Positions 1 to 7,700 of a stretch of DNA of 35,575 bases are shown here, piece by piece; position 1 is the stretch's first letter, and the number at the start of each line of letters is the position of its first letter. The stretch spans positions 1 to 35,575 of the forward strand of contig JABFVM010000518.1 in the NCBI GenBank assembly GCA_013362785.1. Reading direction: 5' to 3'. The position numbers and the translations under genes were made by a program. Below the pieces are notes generated by a model. It ran no database searches, was not told where the DNA came from, and was given only the letters and a program-made list of their open reading frames with translations. Origin of the DNA: Streptomyces sp. (GTDB taxonomy: Bacteria; Actinomycetota; Actinomycetes; Streptomycetales; Streptomycetaceae).

Positions 1-255
1 GGCGCATTATCGACCCATGACGGCGTGTTTGAGCCACTCCCGCACGATCCCTCTCCCGATCGCTCGCCCGATCCCTCGCCCGATCCCGCGCCCGATCTCG
101 TCACTCCGCCGACACCGCCCGGACCGGGCACGGATGCCGCGGCCGCGGACGGGAGGCGGTGGCAACTTCCGTCACGCCCGCGGTACTTCACACGCCGGCG
201 ATGGTTTCCCGCTCACCCTTTCGTAAGGGGTCTTCCGGCTGTCAGACTCCGGAGG
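1..255. other. Region upstream of sth, no complete gene seen
   Basis: No start with a convincing ribosome binding site and no recognisable protein is seen here. The sth frame stays open leftward to about position 25, but its product there is a low-complexity Pro/Asp/Ser stretch encoded by a 12-bp tandem repeat, so I treat it as untranslated. The left window edge could hide the start of another gene. Confidence 0.5.
43..102. repeat. 12-bp tandem repeat, about 4-5 copies
   Basis: The core CCCGAT recurs every 12 bases at 55, 67, 79 and 91, with a degenerate unit before it. The spacer hexamers vary (CGCTCG, CCCTCG, CCCGCG). It lies about 150 bases upstream of the sth start. Function unknown; it may simply be slippage-prone sequence. 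Confidence 0.7.
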
Positions 256-1659
256 GTGCCCGACTTCGACATGCTCGTCATCGGATCCGGTCCGGGTGGC
301 CAGAAGGCCGCCATCGCCGCGGCCAAGCTGGGCCGCCGGGTCGCCGTCGTCGACCGCCCCGACATGGTGGGCGGCGTCTCGATCCACACCGGGACCATCC
401 CCTCCAAGACCCTGCGCGAGGCGGTGCTGTACCTCACCGGTCTCACCCAGCGCGATCTGTACGGCCAGAGCTACCGGCTCAAGGACGACATCACCGTCGC
501 CGACCTGACCGCCCGCACCCAGCACGTGGTCGGCCGTGAGGTGGACGTCATCCGCAGCCAGCTCTCTCGCAACCACGTCTCCCTGTACGCCGGGACGGGT
601 CGCTTCGTCGACCCGCACACCGTCGCCCTGCGCGAGGTCACAGGGCACGAACGGCTGCTCACCGCCGAGCACATCGTCATCGCCACCGGCACCCGGCCCG
701 CACGGCCGGGCAGTGTGGAGTTCGACGGGCGGACGATCATGGACTCGGACAACGTCCTGGCGCTGGAGCGGGTGCCGCGTTCCATGGTCATCGTGGGGGC
801 CGGGGTGATCGGCATGGAGTACGCCAGCATGTTCGCCGCGCTGGGCAGCAAGATCACCGTGGTGGAGAAGCGGGCCGGGATGCTCGACATGTGCGACGTC
901 GAGGTGATCGAGTCGCTGAAGTACCACCTGCGGGACCTCGCGGTGACGTTCCGCTTCGGGGAGACGGTGGCCGCGGTCGAGCGGCATCCCCGGGGGACGC
1001 TGACCATCCTGGAGAGCGGCAAGAAGATCCCCGCCGAAGCGGTGATGTACTCGGCGGGCCGGCAGGGGCTCACCGACGAACTGGACCTGGACAAGGCCGG
1101 GCTGACCGCGGACCCGCGCGGCCGGATCACGGTCGACGAGCACTACCGCACCGAGGTGCCGCACATCTACGCCGTCGGCGACGTCATCGGCTTCCCGGCG
1201 CTGGCCGCGACGTCGATGGAACAGGGCCGGTCGGCGGCGTACCACGCCTGCGGGGAGCCCGTGGGGCGGATGCACAACCTCCAGCCGATCGGGATCTACA
1301 CCATCCCGGAGATCAGCTTCGTGGGCCGGACCGAGGACCAGCTCACCGAGGACCGGGTGCCGTTCGAGGTCGGCATCTCCCGCTACCGCGAGCTGGCCCG
1401 CGGGCAGATCATCGGCGACTCGCACGGCATGCTGAAACTGCTGGTCTCCCCCGAGGACCGCACGCTGCTCGGGGTGCACTGCTTCGGTACGGGGGCGACG
1501 GAGCTCATCCACATCGGGCAGTCGGTGATGGGGTGCGGCGGCACGGTCGACTATCTGGTCGACGCGGTGTTCAACTACCCGACGCTCGCCGAGTCGTACA
1601 AGGTCGCGGCCCTGGACGCCACGAACCGGCTGCGCCAGATCGACCGGATCGGGGACTGA
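256..1659 (+). CDS. sth: Soluble pyridine nucleotide transhydrogenase (Si-specific)
   Basis: FAD flavoprotein predicted to move reducing equivalents between NADPH and NAD+ in the cytoplasm. The 467-residue product (GTG start) matches the usual ~466 residues. It has an N-terminal FAD Rossmann motif GSGPGG (residues 10-15), a second Rossmann motif GAGVIG near residue 180 for NAD(P), a FAD motif around YAVGDVIG, and the C-terminal dimerisation region with FNYPT. It belongs to the lipoamide dehydrogenase fold, but both redox cysteines are replaced: Ser42 and Thr47, with GTIPSKTLR following. That is the mark separating transhydrogenases from disulfide reductases. The GTG at 256 gives the family's length, although GGAGG (251-255) abuts it directly; the ATG at 271 is an alternative with a looser spacing. 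A strong hairpin follows the stop, so the gene is probably monocistronic. Confidence 0.93.
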   Translation: MPDFDMLVIGSGPGGQKAAIAAAKLGRRVAVVDRPDMVGGVSIHTGTIPSKTLREAVLYLTGLTQRDLYGQSYRLKDDITVADLTARTQHVVGREVDVIRSQLSRNHVSLYAGTGRFVDPHTVALREVTGHERLLTAEHIVIATGTRPARPGSVEFDGRTIMDSDNVLALERVPRSMVIVGAGVIGMEYASMFAALGSKITVVEKRAGMLDMCDVEVIESLKYHLRDLAVTFRFGETVAAVERHPRGTLTILESGKKIPAEAVMYSAGRQGLTDELDLDKAGLTADPRGRITVDEHYRTEVPHIYAVGDVIGFPALAATSMEQGRSAAYHACGEPVGRMHNLQPIGIYTIPEISFVGRTEDQLTEDRVPFEVGISRYRELARGQIIGDSHGMLKLLVSPEDRTLLGVHCFGTGATELIHIGQSVMGCGGTVDYLVDAVFNYPTLAESYKVAALDATNRLRQIDRIGD

Positions 1660-1703
1660 GCACCGCACCGCTCTCCCCACCGGTCTCCCCTGTTGCCTCT
1701 GAC

Positions 1704-1732
1704 GCCCCGGTGGTCACCGTGACCACCGGGGC
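1704..1732 (+). terminator. Strong hairpin after sth
   Basis: GCCCCGGTGGTCAC (1704-1717) is followed, after one base, by its perfect reverse complement (1719-1732), 45 bases after the sth stop. There is no T-tract, which is usual for terminators in high-GC actinomycetes. Confidence 0.75.
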
Positions 1733-1944
1733 TCTTGAAGCCTCAAGAAGTGGCTATCATCACTCGCGCACGCGGCGTGACTGCGCGGCGACGCAACGGC
1801 GTACAGTGTCCGCCACCCCTTTTTGGCCGCCCCTGCCCCGAGGTCATCCCTCTCCGGTCCGTGGCGTAGCTCCACTCCCACCCCCCAATACGCCGTCGGG
1901 GCCAGGTTCGCCTCACGTCGTGCACGACGGAAAGCAGCGCATCC

Positions 1945-3417
1945 ATGAGCAAGAACAGGGGCAGAGGGCTGCAGGCCAATGTCCTCGGCACGTTCGACAC
2001 GGTGGTGATGGCGGTCGCGGGCAGCGCCCCGGCGTACTCGCTGGCCGCCACGACGGCGGTCCTCGTCTCGGCGGTGGGGCTGGCCAGTCCGGCCGCACTG
2101 CTGTACTGCGCGATACCCATGCTGGGCATCGCCCTGGCCTACAGCTATCTCAGCCGCATCGACGTGAACGCGGGCGCCAGCTACTCATGGGTGGGGCGTA
2201 CGCTGCACCCCTTCCTGGGGTTCGTCAGCGGTTGGGCGCTGGTGATCTCGGCGACCATCTTCATGGTGGCCGGTTCCCTGCCCGCCGGATCGATGACGCT
2301 GGCCGTCTTCGACCAGGACCTCGCGGACAACACCGCGCTGTCGACGCTGGTCGGCGCCGGCTGGTTCCTGATCATGCTGTTCGTGGTGCTGGGCGGGGCT
2401 CGGCTGACCGTGCGGGCGCAGCTGGTGATGTCCGGTGTCGAGCTGGCCATACTGGCGCTGTTCACCGTCCTCGCCCTCTTCCACTCGGGCAGTGCCCGCG
2501 CCTTCGACTGGTCCTGGCTCGGCTTCGGGCACTTCGACGGGGTGACGGGGTTCGCCTCGGGGGCACTGATCGCCGCGTTCTACTACTGGGGCTGGGACGT
2601 CACCAGCAACCTCAGTGAGGAGACCCGCAACAGCCGTCGTACGACGGGTCTCGCGGGCCTCATCGGGGTCGGCATCGTGTTCCTGCTGTTCGAGGTGTTC
2701 ACGATCGCGGTGAACGTCATCCTCTCCTCGACGCAGATCCAGCAGAACGAGGCCAATGTGCTGGCCGTGCTCGGTGAGGAGATCTGGCCGGGCTGGGGCG
2801 GCAAGCTGCTGATCGTGGCGGTGATGCTGTCCACCATCGCCACCCTGGAGACCACGCTCATCCAGGTCACGCGCTCGCTGTTCGCGATGGGCCGGGACCG
2901 TACGATGCCGGCCGCGCTGGGCAAGGTGCACCGCCGGTGGAACACGCCGTGGGTGGCGATCGCGGTGGTCGGTGTGGTGGCGCTGGCGATGTTCATCGCC
3001 TCCAACGCCCTGGGCACGGTGGGCGACATCCTCTCCGACGCCATCTCGGCGATCGGGCTGCAGATCGCCGTCTACTACGGGCTGACGGGCCTCGCGGTGG
3101 TCGTCGCCTACCGCCGGATGCTGCTGAAGTCGGTGGGCAACTTCGTGCTCGGGGGGCTGTGGCCGCTGTTCGGGGCCCTGTTCATGTTCTGGATCTTCGT
3201 CGAGTCGCTGAGCGAGCTGAGTACGTCGGCGATCGCGATCGGCATCGGCGGTCTCGCCGCGGGGCTGATCCCGATGTTCTGGTACTGGCGGCAGGGCAGT
3301 GACTACTACCGGCCGGACAAACTGGATGCCGCCCGGACCGTCGAGGCGGACTACGTTCCGGACGGCGCCGGCGGCACGAACTCACTTGCCCACGAGGGTC
3401 TTCCCACCGACTTCTGA
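1945..3417 (+). CDS. APC-superfamily amino acid permease
   Basis: Integral membrane transporter of the amino acid/polyamine/organocation superfamily (AA_permease_2 type), 490 residues, with about 12 hydrophobic segments. The N-terminal helix carries the family's unwound-helix signature (MAVAGSAPAYSLAATTAVL, residues ~21-39). The ATG start follows GGAAAG at 1928. The hydrophilic C-terminal tail of about 45 residues is cytoplasmic by inference. The substrate cannot be read from sequence; amino acids, polyamines or related amines are possible. It is followed after 11 bases by an uncharacterised soluble protein with its own GAGGGAG ribosome binding site, so the two are probably co-transcribed. 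Confidence 0.88.
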   Translation: MSKNRGRGLQANVLGTFDTVVMAVAGSAPAYSLAATTAVLVSAVGLASPAALLYCAIPMLGIALAYSYLSRIDVNAGASYSWVGRTLHPFLGFVSGWALVISATIFMVAGSLPAGSMTLAVFDQDLADNTALSTLVGAGWFLIMLFVVLGGARLTVRAQLVMSGVELAILALFTVLALFHSGSARAFDWSWLGFGHFDGVTGFASGALIAAFYYWGWDVTSNLSEETRNSRRTTGLAGLIGVGIVFLLFEVFTIAVNVILSSTQIQQNEANVLAVLGEEIWPGWGGKLLIVAVMLSTIATLETTLIQVTRSLFAMGRDRTMPAALGKVHRRWNTPWVAIAVVGVVALAMFIASNALGTVGDILSDAISAIGLQIAVYYGLTGLAVVVAYRRMLLKSVGNFVLGGLWPLFGALFMFWIFVESLSELSTSAIAIGIGGLAAGLIPMFWYWRQGSDYYRPDKLDAARTVEADYVPDGAGGTNSLAHEGLPTDF

Positions 3418-3428
3418 GGGAGACCGCG

Positions 3429-4388
3429 ATGGCGAGAGACCGCTTCGCCCCCGACTTCGACCCCGACTGCGGGGACGCGCCGCTGACCTGTGCCCGCCAG
3501 GACATCGTCATCGGCCGCTGGCAGGGGCTGCGGGAGCTGCTGCGGGCCACCGGTCCGGACTGGACGGTGCGGGGCCACCGGGTCCGGTTGCTCGCGCAGG
3601 TCTGTGCGGGCAGCTCGACGGTGGAGTCGTGGCTGGCCGCCGAGCCGCACAGCGGCGACGCGCTGGTGCTGCGGGCGGCCACGGAGACGGCCCGGGCGTT
3701 CAACACTGCCATCGCCGCGGGCCGGGGCGTGCCGATCGAGCAGCAGCGCATCGACACCGCGGTGCTGTCGTGTCTGAAGGCCGCGGACTCCTACCCGGAC
3801 GACCCGACGCCGTGGGTCTCGCTGATCTCCGTCGCTCGGCTGTATCCGTCGGGCGTACGGCGCCAGGAACTGGGCCGCTGGTGGGACGAGTTGCACCAGC
3901 GCGACCCGTACAGCGTGGAGGGGCATCTCCAGGTGCTGCACTACTACTCCTCGCGCTGGCACGGCACCCACGGCCTGATGTACGACTTCGCCCGTGACGC
4001 CGCCGGGGTCGCACCGCCCGGCTGCCCGCTGCCGGTGCTCGTGCAGTACGCCCGGGTCGAGGAGTACCGCTACGCCCTCGACGCGGCCAAGGGGCAGCAC
4101 GCCTCCATGGGGCTCGGCCAGCACTGGAGCCATGACGGCGCCGTCAGCGACGTACGCCGCACCTGGGAGCGCTGGATCATGAACCGGGCCACCGACGCCG
4201 TGGCCCCCGGCGAGCTGCGCGACTTCAACTACCTGGCCCACGCGGCATGTCAGGCAGGCGTCCACGACGTCGCCGCGTCCCTGTTCCGCATGCTGGGGCG
4301 ACGCGCCACGCGCGCTCCGTGGGCGTACACCGGCGATCCGGAGAAGCAGTTCGTCAGATGGCGCGGGGAGGTGGGGCTGCGCCGGTGA
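3429..4388 (+). CDS. Conserved-looking helical protein of unknown function
   Basis: A 319-residue soluble protein with no signal peptide or membrane segment. I do not recognise a named family. The sequence is rich in Trp, Tyr, His and Arg and looks largely helical. Stretches such as ALVLRAATETARAFNTAIAA (residues ~77-96) and a later FNYLAHAACQAGVHDVAASL segment recall TPR-like helical pairs, but no clear repeat register is visible. GAGGGAG at 3416 sits 6-7 bases before the ATG. It starts 11 bases after the APC permease stop, so a role coupled to that transporter is inferred from position only. Its transcript meets the NiCoT transcript at a two-way hairpin. Confidence 0.8.
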   Translation: MARDRFAPDFDPDCGDAPLTCARQDIVIGRWQGLRELLRATGPDWTVRGHRVRLLAQVCAGSSTVESWLAAEPHSGDALVLRAATETARAFNTAIAAGRGVPIEQQRIDTAVLSCLKAADSYPDDPTPWVSLISVARLYPSGVRRQELGRWWDELHQRDPYSVEGHLQVLHYYSSRWHGTHGLMYDFARDAAGVAPPGCPLPVLVQYARVEEYRYALDAAKGQHASMGLGQHWSHDGAVSDVRRTWERWIMNRATDAVAPGELRDFNYLAHAACQAGVHDVAASLFRMLGRRATRAPWAYTGDPEKQFVRWRGEVGLRR

Positions 4389-4461
4389 CCGGCTCAGACC
4401 CGACGCCGGCGAGTCCGACGAAGTCCTCGACCAGGTCGTCGGCTACGGCCAGCAGGTGACC

Positions 4462-4498
4462 CGCCGGATCGGCGTACCTGCCTCACGCCGATCCGGCG
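4462..4498. terminator. Bidirectional terminator hairpin
   Basis: A perfect 14-bp inverted repeat: CGCCGGATCGGCGT at 4462-4475 and its complement at 4485-4498, loop of 9. It separates the convergent genes ending at 4388 (+) and 4483 (-). The right arm encodes the last codons of the NiCoT gene, and its stop codon (4483-4485) lies at the loop edge. Confidence 0.8.
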
Positions 4499-5631
4499 CC
4501 CCGAACGGCCGCCCACTTCTCCTCGATCCGACCGAGCCGCCACACCAGCAGGGCCACGGCCCAGGTCGCGACGAAGATGCCTACGACGACGAAGCCGGCG
4601 GTGTTGAGGTCGAGGCCGGTGATCCAGTCCCAGAAGGGGCCGTGCAGGGCGAGGCGGTCGGCGAGGAGGGCGAGGAGTTCGACGGTGCCGATGAGCAGGG
4701 CGACCGCGACGGAGAGGCCGGTGACGGTGAGGTTGTAGTAGACCTTGCGGACCGGCTCGGAGAACGCCCAGCCGTAGGCGAAGTTCATGAACGTGCCGTC
4801 GATGGTGTCCAGCAGCGACATGCCGGCGGCGAAGAGGACGGGCAGGCACAGGATCGCGTACCAGGGCAGCCCGGAGGCGGCGCCCGAGCCGGCCAGGACG
4901 AGCAGGGCGACCTCGGTCGCGGTGTCGAAGCCGAGGCCGAAGAGCAGGCCGAGCGGGTACATGTGCCAGGGCTTGGTGATCGACCTCGTCGCGCGGCCGA
5001 GGAGGCGGTTCATGAAGCCGCGGTTGTTGAGTTGCTCTTCGAGGGCCGCCTCGTCGTAGCCGCCGGTGCGCATCCGGCGGAACACCTTCCAGATACCGGC
5101 GAGGGCGACCAGGTTGATCGCCGCGATCAGATACAGGAAGGCCCCGGAGACCGTCGTACCGATCAGGCCGGTGATGTCGTGGAGGCGGGAGTCGTCGTCG
5201 CGGACCGGCCCTGACAGGGTCCTTACGCCGAGCGAGAGCAGCAGCGCCAGGGCGAAGACGACGCTGGAGTGGCCGAGTGAGAACCAGAACCCGACCGAAA
5301 GGGGCCGTTGCCCCTCCCCCATCAGCTTGCGGGTGGTGTTGTCGATGGCCGCGATGTGGTCGGCGTCGAAGGCGTGCCGCATGCCGAGCGTGTACGCGGT
5401 GACGCCGATGCCGATGCCGAACGTCTGCTGTCCGATGCTGTAGTGCTCGGGCGCGACCACGGCGACCAGGGTGAACCAGCCGATGACATGCAGGGCCAGC
5501 ACGAACGCTGCCATGCCGCCGACCCTGCTCCACTCCTGCCGCGTCATGGAGCCGCGGACGCGGTGCCAGGCCGTGCGCTGCGCGGGGGCCGTGGCTGGGA
5601 GGGTCGGAGTGGAGTCAGGGGCAGCCGTCAT
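4483..5631 (-). CDS. NiCoT-family nickel/cobalt permease
   Basis: Membrane permease for high-affinity Ni2+ and/or Co2+ uptake (HoxN/NixA/NhlF family), 382 residues with about eight membrane segments. The family signature in helix II is present: RHAFDADHIAAIDNTTRK at residues 85-102, with the metal-binding His/Asp residues. LGLLFGLGFDTATE supplies the second signature, and LFAAGMSLLDTIDG the third. The ATG at 5631 gives the family's length. The frame stays open upstream to a TTG at 5703, but that codon lies inside a Nur-like box, so a longer form is unlikely. The ATG has no clear Shine-Dalgarno sequence. The Nur-like element (5698-5714) suggests repression when nickel is sufficient. Ni versus Co preference cannot be told from sequence. 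Confidence 0.92.
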   Translation of the reverse strand: MTAAPDSTPTLPATAPAQRTAWHRVRGSMTRQEWSRVGGMAAFVLALHVIGWFTLVAVVAPEHYSIGQQTFGIGIGVTAYTLGMRHAFDADHIAAIDNTTRKLMGEGQRPLSVGFWFSLGHSSVVFALALLLSLGVRTLSGPVRDDDSRLHDITGLIGTTVSGAFLYLIAAINLVALAGIWKVFRRMRTGGYDEAALEEQLNNRGFMNRLLGRATRSITKPWHMYPLGLLFGLGFDTATEVALLVLAGSGAASGLPWYAILCLPVLFAAGMSLLDTIDGTFMNFAYGWAFSEPVRKVYYNLTVTGLSVAVALLIGTVELLALLADRLALHGPFWDWITGLDLNTAGFVVVGIFVATWAVALLVWRLGRIEEKWAAVRGAGSA

Positions 5632-5697
5632 CGGGGAGGTGGGGTCTTTCTCGTGGAGGGCGGCTGCGCTGTACAGCCTGCGGCCATCCTCCGGTAC

Positions 5698-5714
5698 TTG
5701 CAAACCATGTGCAG
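5698..5714. promoter_or_regulatory. Nur-like operator upstream of NiCoT
   Basis: TTGCAA-ACCAT-GTGCAG matches the layout of the streptomycete Nur box (tTGCaa-N5-ttGCAA, known for the nickel-responsive Fur-family repressor). It lies 67 bases upstream of the chosen NiCoT ATG. The left half is exact; the right half keeps the GCA core. The functional link to a nickel permease makes the match more believable. Confidence 0.6.
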
Positions 5715-5812
5715 TAAAGGCCGTGGCACTTCTTCGCCATGGAAGCCAAAGCTCCGGTCATGGAGAGGGAAAGCACGGAGGGAGAGGGCACCGAGGGGTG
5801 GGGAACTCCCTG

Positions 5813-6667
5813 TCAGGGCGCGGCGTTCGGGCCGTCCGGGCGGCTGAGCCGTTGGGCGACCATCTCTCGGGTCAGGTCCTCCGTCTCCGAGTCGGCCAGT
5901 CGCTCGAAGCCCTCCTCCGTGACCACCGCGACGCTGGGGAAGATCCGGCGGTTGATGTCCGGCCCGCCGGTCGCCGAGTCGTCGTCGGCCGCGTCGTACA
6001 GGGCGTGCAGCGCGGCCAGGACCGCCTCTCGCCGGGACATCCCCGGGTGGAACAGCTTCTTCAGCGCGCCGCGCGCATACGGCGATCCGGAGCCCTCGGA
6101 GTGGAAGTCGTACTTCTCGTACGGCCCGCCGGTGACCTCGAAGTCGAAGATGCGTCCGCGTGCGCCCTCGGGTGCGCGGACGTCGTAGCCGACGAGGAGC
6201 GGTACGACGGCGAGGCCCTGCATGGCCTGGCCGAGGTTCTGGCGGATCATGCCGGCCAGGCGGCTCGCCTTCGCCTTGAGGGTCATCGGGATGCCCTCGA
6301 TCTTCTCGAAGTGCTTCAGCTCGACCTGGTACAGCTTCACCATGTCCACCGCGAGTCCGACGGTGCCGGCGAAGGCGACGGCGGTGTGGTCGTCGGCGGG
6401 GTGGACCTTCTCCAGGTCGCGCTGGGCGATGAGGTTGCCCATGGTGGCCCTGCGGTCGCCGGCGATCAGTACGCCGTCGCGGTAGGTGAGTGCCAGCACC
6501 GTGGTGCCGTGCGGGAAGCGGTCGGCGGCGACGCGGACGCCGTCGGGGAAGGGGCGGCGCATGGGCAGCAGGGCGGGCCGGTGTGCCGTCAGGAACTCGG
6601 TGAAGGACGAGGTGCCCGGAGTGAAGAACTCCTCCCCCAGCCGCCCCTCGTGCTCACTGCTCACCAT
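5813..6667 (-). CDS. prcB2: Second (orphan) 20S proteasome beta subunit
   Basis: N-terminal nucleophile hydrolase, 284 residues from the ATG at 6667, which has GGGGG 6 bases upstream (the GTG at 6697 is less likely). A 54-residue propeptide ends HG|TT. After cleavage Thr1, Asp17 and Lys33 are all present (GDRRATMG, then RDLEK), as is the C-terminal YDAADDDSATGGPD block of bacterial PrcB. It should therefore be catalytically competent if it assembles with an alpha subunit. No prcA, pup, dop, mpa or pafA lies in the window, so this is a stand-alone copy. Mature positions 45 and 49 are Phe and Val, where canonical streptomycete PrcB (from memory) has Ile45 and Ala49. These line the S1 pocket. 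It follows the flippase-like gene by 88 bases on the same strand and may be co-transcribed with it. Confidence 0.93.
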   Translation of the reverse strand: MVSSEHEGRLGEEFFTPGTSSFTEFLTAHRPALLPMRRPFPDGVRVAADRFPHGTTVLALTYRDGVLIAGDRRATMGNLIAQRDLEKVHPADDHTAVAFAGTVGLAVDMVKLYQVELKHFEKIEGIPMTLKAKASRLAGMIRQNLGQAMQGLAVVPLLVGYDVRAPEGARGRIFDFEVTGGPYEKYDFHSEGSGSPYARGALKKLFHPGMSRREAVLAALHALYDAADDDSATGGPDINRRIFPSVAVVTEEGFERLADSETEDLTREMVAQRLSRPDGPNAAP

Positions 6668-6755
6668 GGCGATCCCCCTTTTCCGTCCGATTCCCACGTC
6701 CGGCCGACAACCGGAGTCCTACCTGAACCGGCCGCCCGGGAAACGCCTTTGGCAC

Positions 6756-7700
6756 TCACAGGGCCCGGCGCCGGACGAGCACCGCGAGGACCAGCAGGCC
6801 GGGCAGGAGCGGCAGCCACACCGTCAGCAGCCGGTATCCGAGCACGGCGGAGGCGGCCGCCGCGCCCGGCGCGCCCACGGCGGTGAGCGCGAAGGCGAGG
6901 GCCGCGTCGAGGGAGCCGAGGCCGCCGGGGGTGGGCAGCAGGGCGGCCGCGGTGCTGGCGGCCAGGTAGAGCAGTGCGACACGGGCGGGTGCGAGGGGCA
7001 GGGCGACCGCGCGGGTGACGGCGACGAGTACGCCGCAGTGCAGGGTCACGAAGGCCAGCGAGCCGCCCCACAGGGCTGTGGCCCGCGCCGGTCGCTGGTG
7101 CACGGCCGCGATGTGCGCCCGCACCGAGGCGACGGCCGGACGGCACCGGCCCCACAGCGGGCCCGCCAGCAGAGCGACCGCGCAGGCGGTCAACGCGCAC
7201 CCCGTGAGCAGGTGTCCCGCGCCGACGTGCGGGAGACGCAGCACTCCGGGGCAGGCCGCGACGAGTACGGCGATCAGGGCGCCGCGCATGATCGCGCCGG
7301 CCGTGCCCTTGACCGCGAGCGCGGTCGCCGCGCCGGCGAGCGGTAAGCCGCAGCGCATCAGGAAGCGCAGGTTCACCGCGCCCGCGCCGAGGCCTGCGGG
7401 CAGCATCTGGTTGGCTGCGGAGGAGGCGAACTGCGCCGCCACGAGCCGCCCCCGCGGCAGCCGGTGGGGCACCGCGCCCTGCTGGGCGAGCGCCGCGCAT
7501 GGCCAGGTCGCCAGGGTGGCCGCGGCGGCCACCAGCAGCCAGCCCTGGTCGGCGACGGCGAGCCGGACCGCGCCCGTTTCGAGCACCGGCCAGTGCCGCC
7601 GGGCCAGGCAGGCCACGGCCACCAGGACGGCGAGTGTGAGGGCGCCGTGCCAGTAGATCCGTCTGCGTCGGGGCTCGGCGAGGACCTGATCCGGTGTCAT
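6756..7700 (-). CDS. UPF0104 / LPG-synthase-TM flippase-like membrane protein
   Basis: A 314-residue polytopic membrane protein with about eight hydrophobic segments, resembling the transmembrane domain shared by lysylphosphatidylglycerol synthase (MprF) N-termini and AglD-type proteins. Visible family features are the QFASSAANQMLPAGLGAGAVN loop (~residues 90-110) and the C-terminal LLPTPGGLGSLDAAL motif. No soluble aminoacyltransferase domain is attached, so a role moving lipid-linked material is more likely than lysyl transfer. The ATG at 7700 overlaps the stop of the upstream glycosyltransferase gene (ATGA), implying translational coupling and a joint role, perhaps glycolipid or glycan-carrier handling. 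Confidence 0.8.
   Translation of the reverse strand: MTPDQVLAEPRRRRIYWHGALTLAVLVAVACLARRHWPVLETGAVRLAVADQGWLLVAAAATLATWPCAALAQQGAVPHRLPRGRLVAAQFASSAANQMLPAGLGAGAVNLRFLMRCGLPLAGAATALAVKGTAGAIMRGALIAVLVAACPGVLRLPHVGAGHLLTGCALTACAVALLAGPLWGRCRPAVASVRAHIAAVHQRPARATALWGGSLAFVTLHCGVLVAVTRAVALPLAPARVALLYLAASTAAALLPTPGGLGSLDAALAFALTAVGAPGAAAASAVLGYRLLTVWLPLLPGLLVLAVLVRRRAL

Noticed and set aside
25..255. In-frame N-terminal extension of the transhydrogenase
   Set aside because: The added residues are low-complexity Pro/Asp/Ser from a tandem repeat, and the start at 256 already gives the family's length.
172..1680. Long open frame antisense to sth
   Set aside because: High-GC shadow: composition is Arg/Gly/Asp/Val-rich with no domain, and the sense strand has a clear flavoprotein.
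5632..5812. Cobalamin riboswitch before the NiCoT gene
   Set aside because: The space is short and no B12-box-like or conserved paired elements are seen; a Nur-like box explains the region better.
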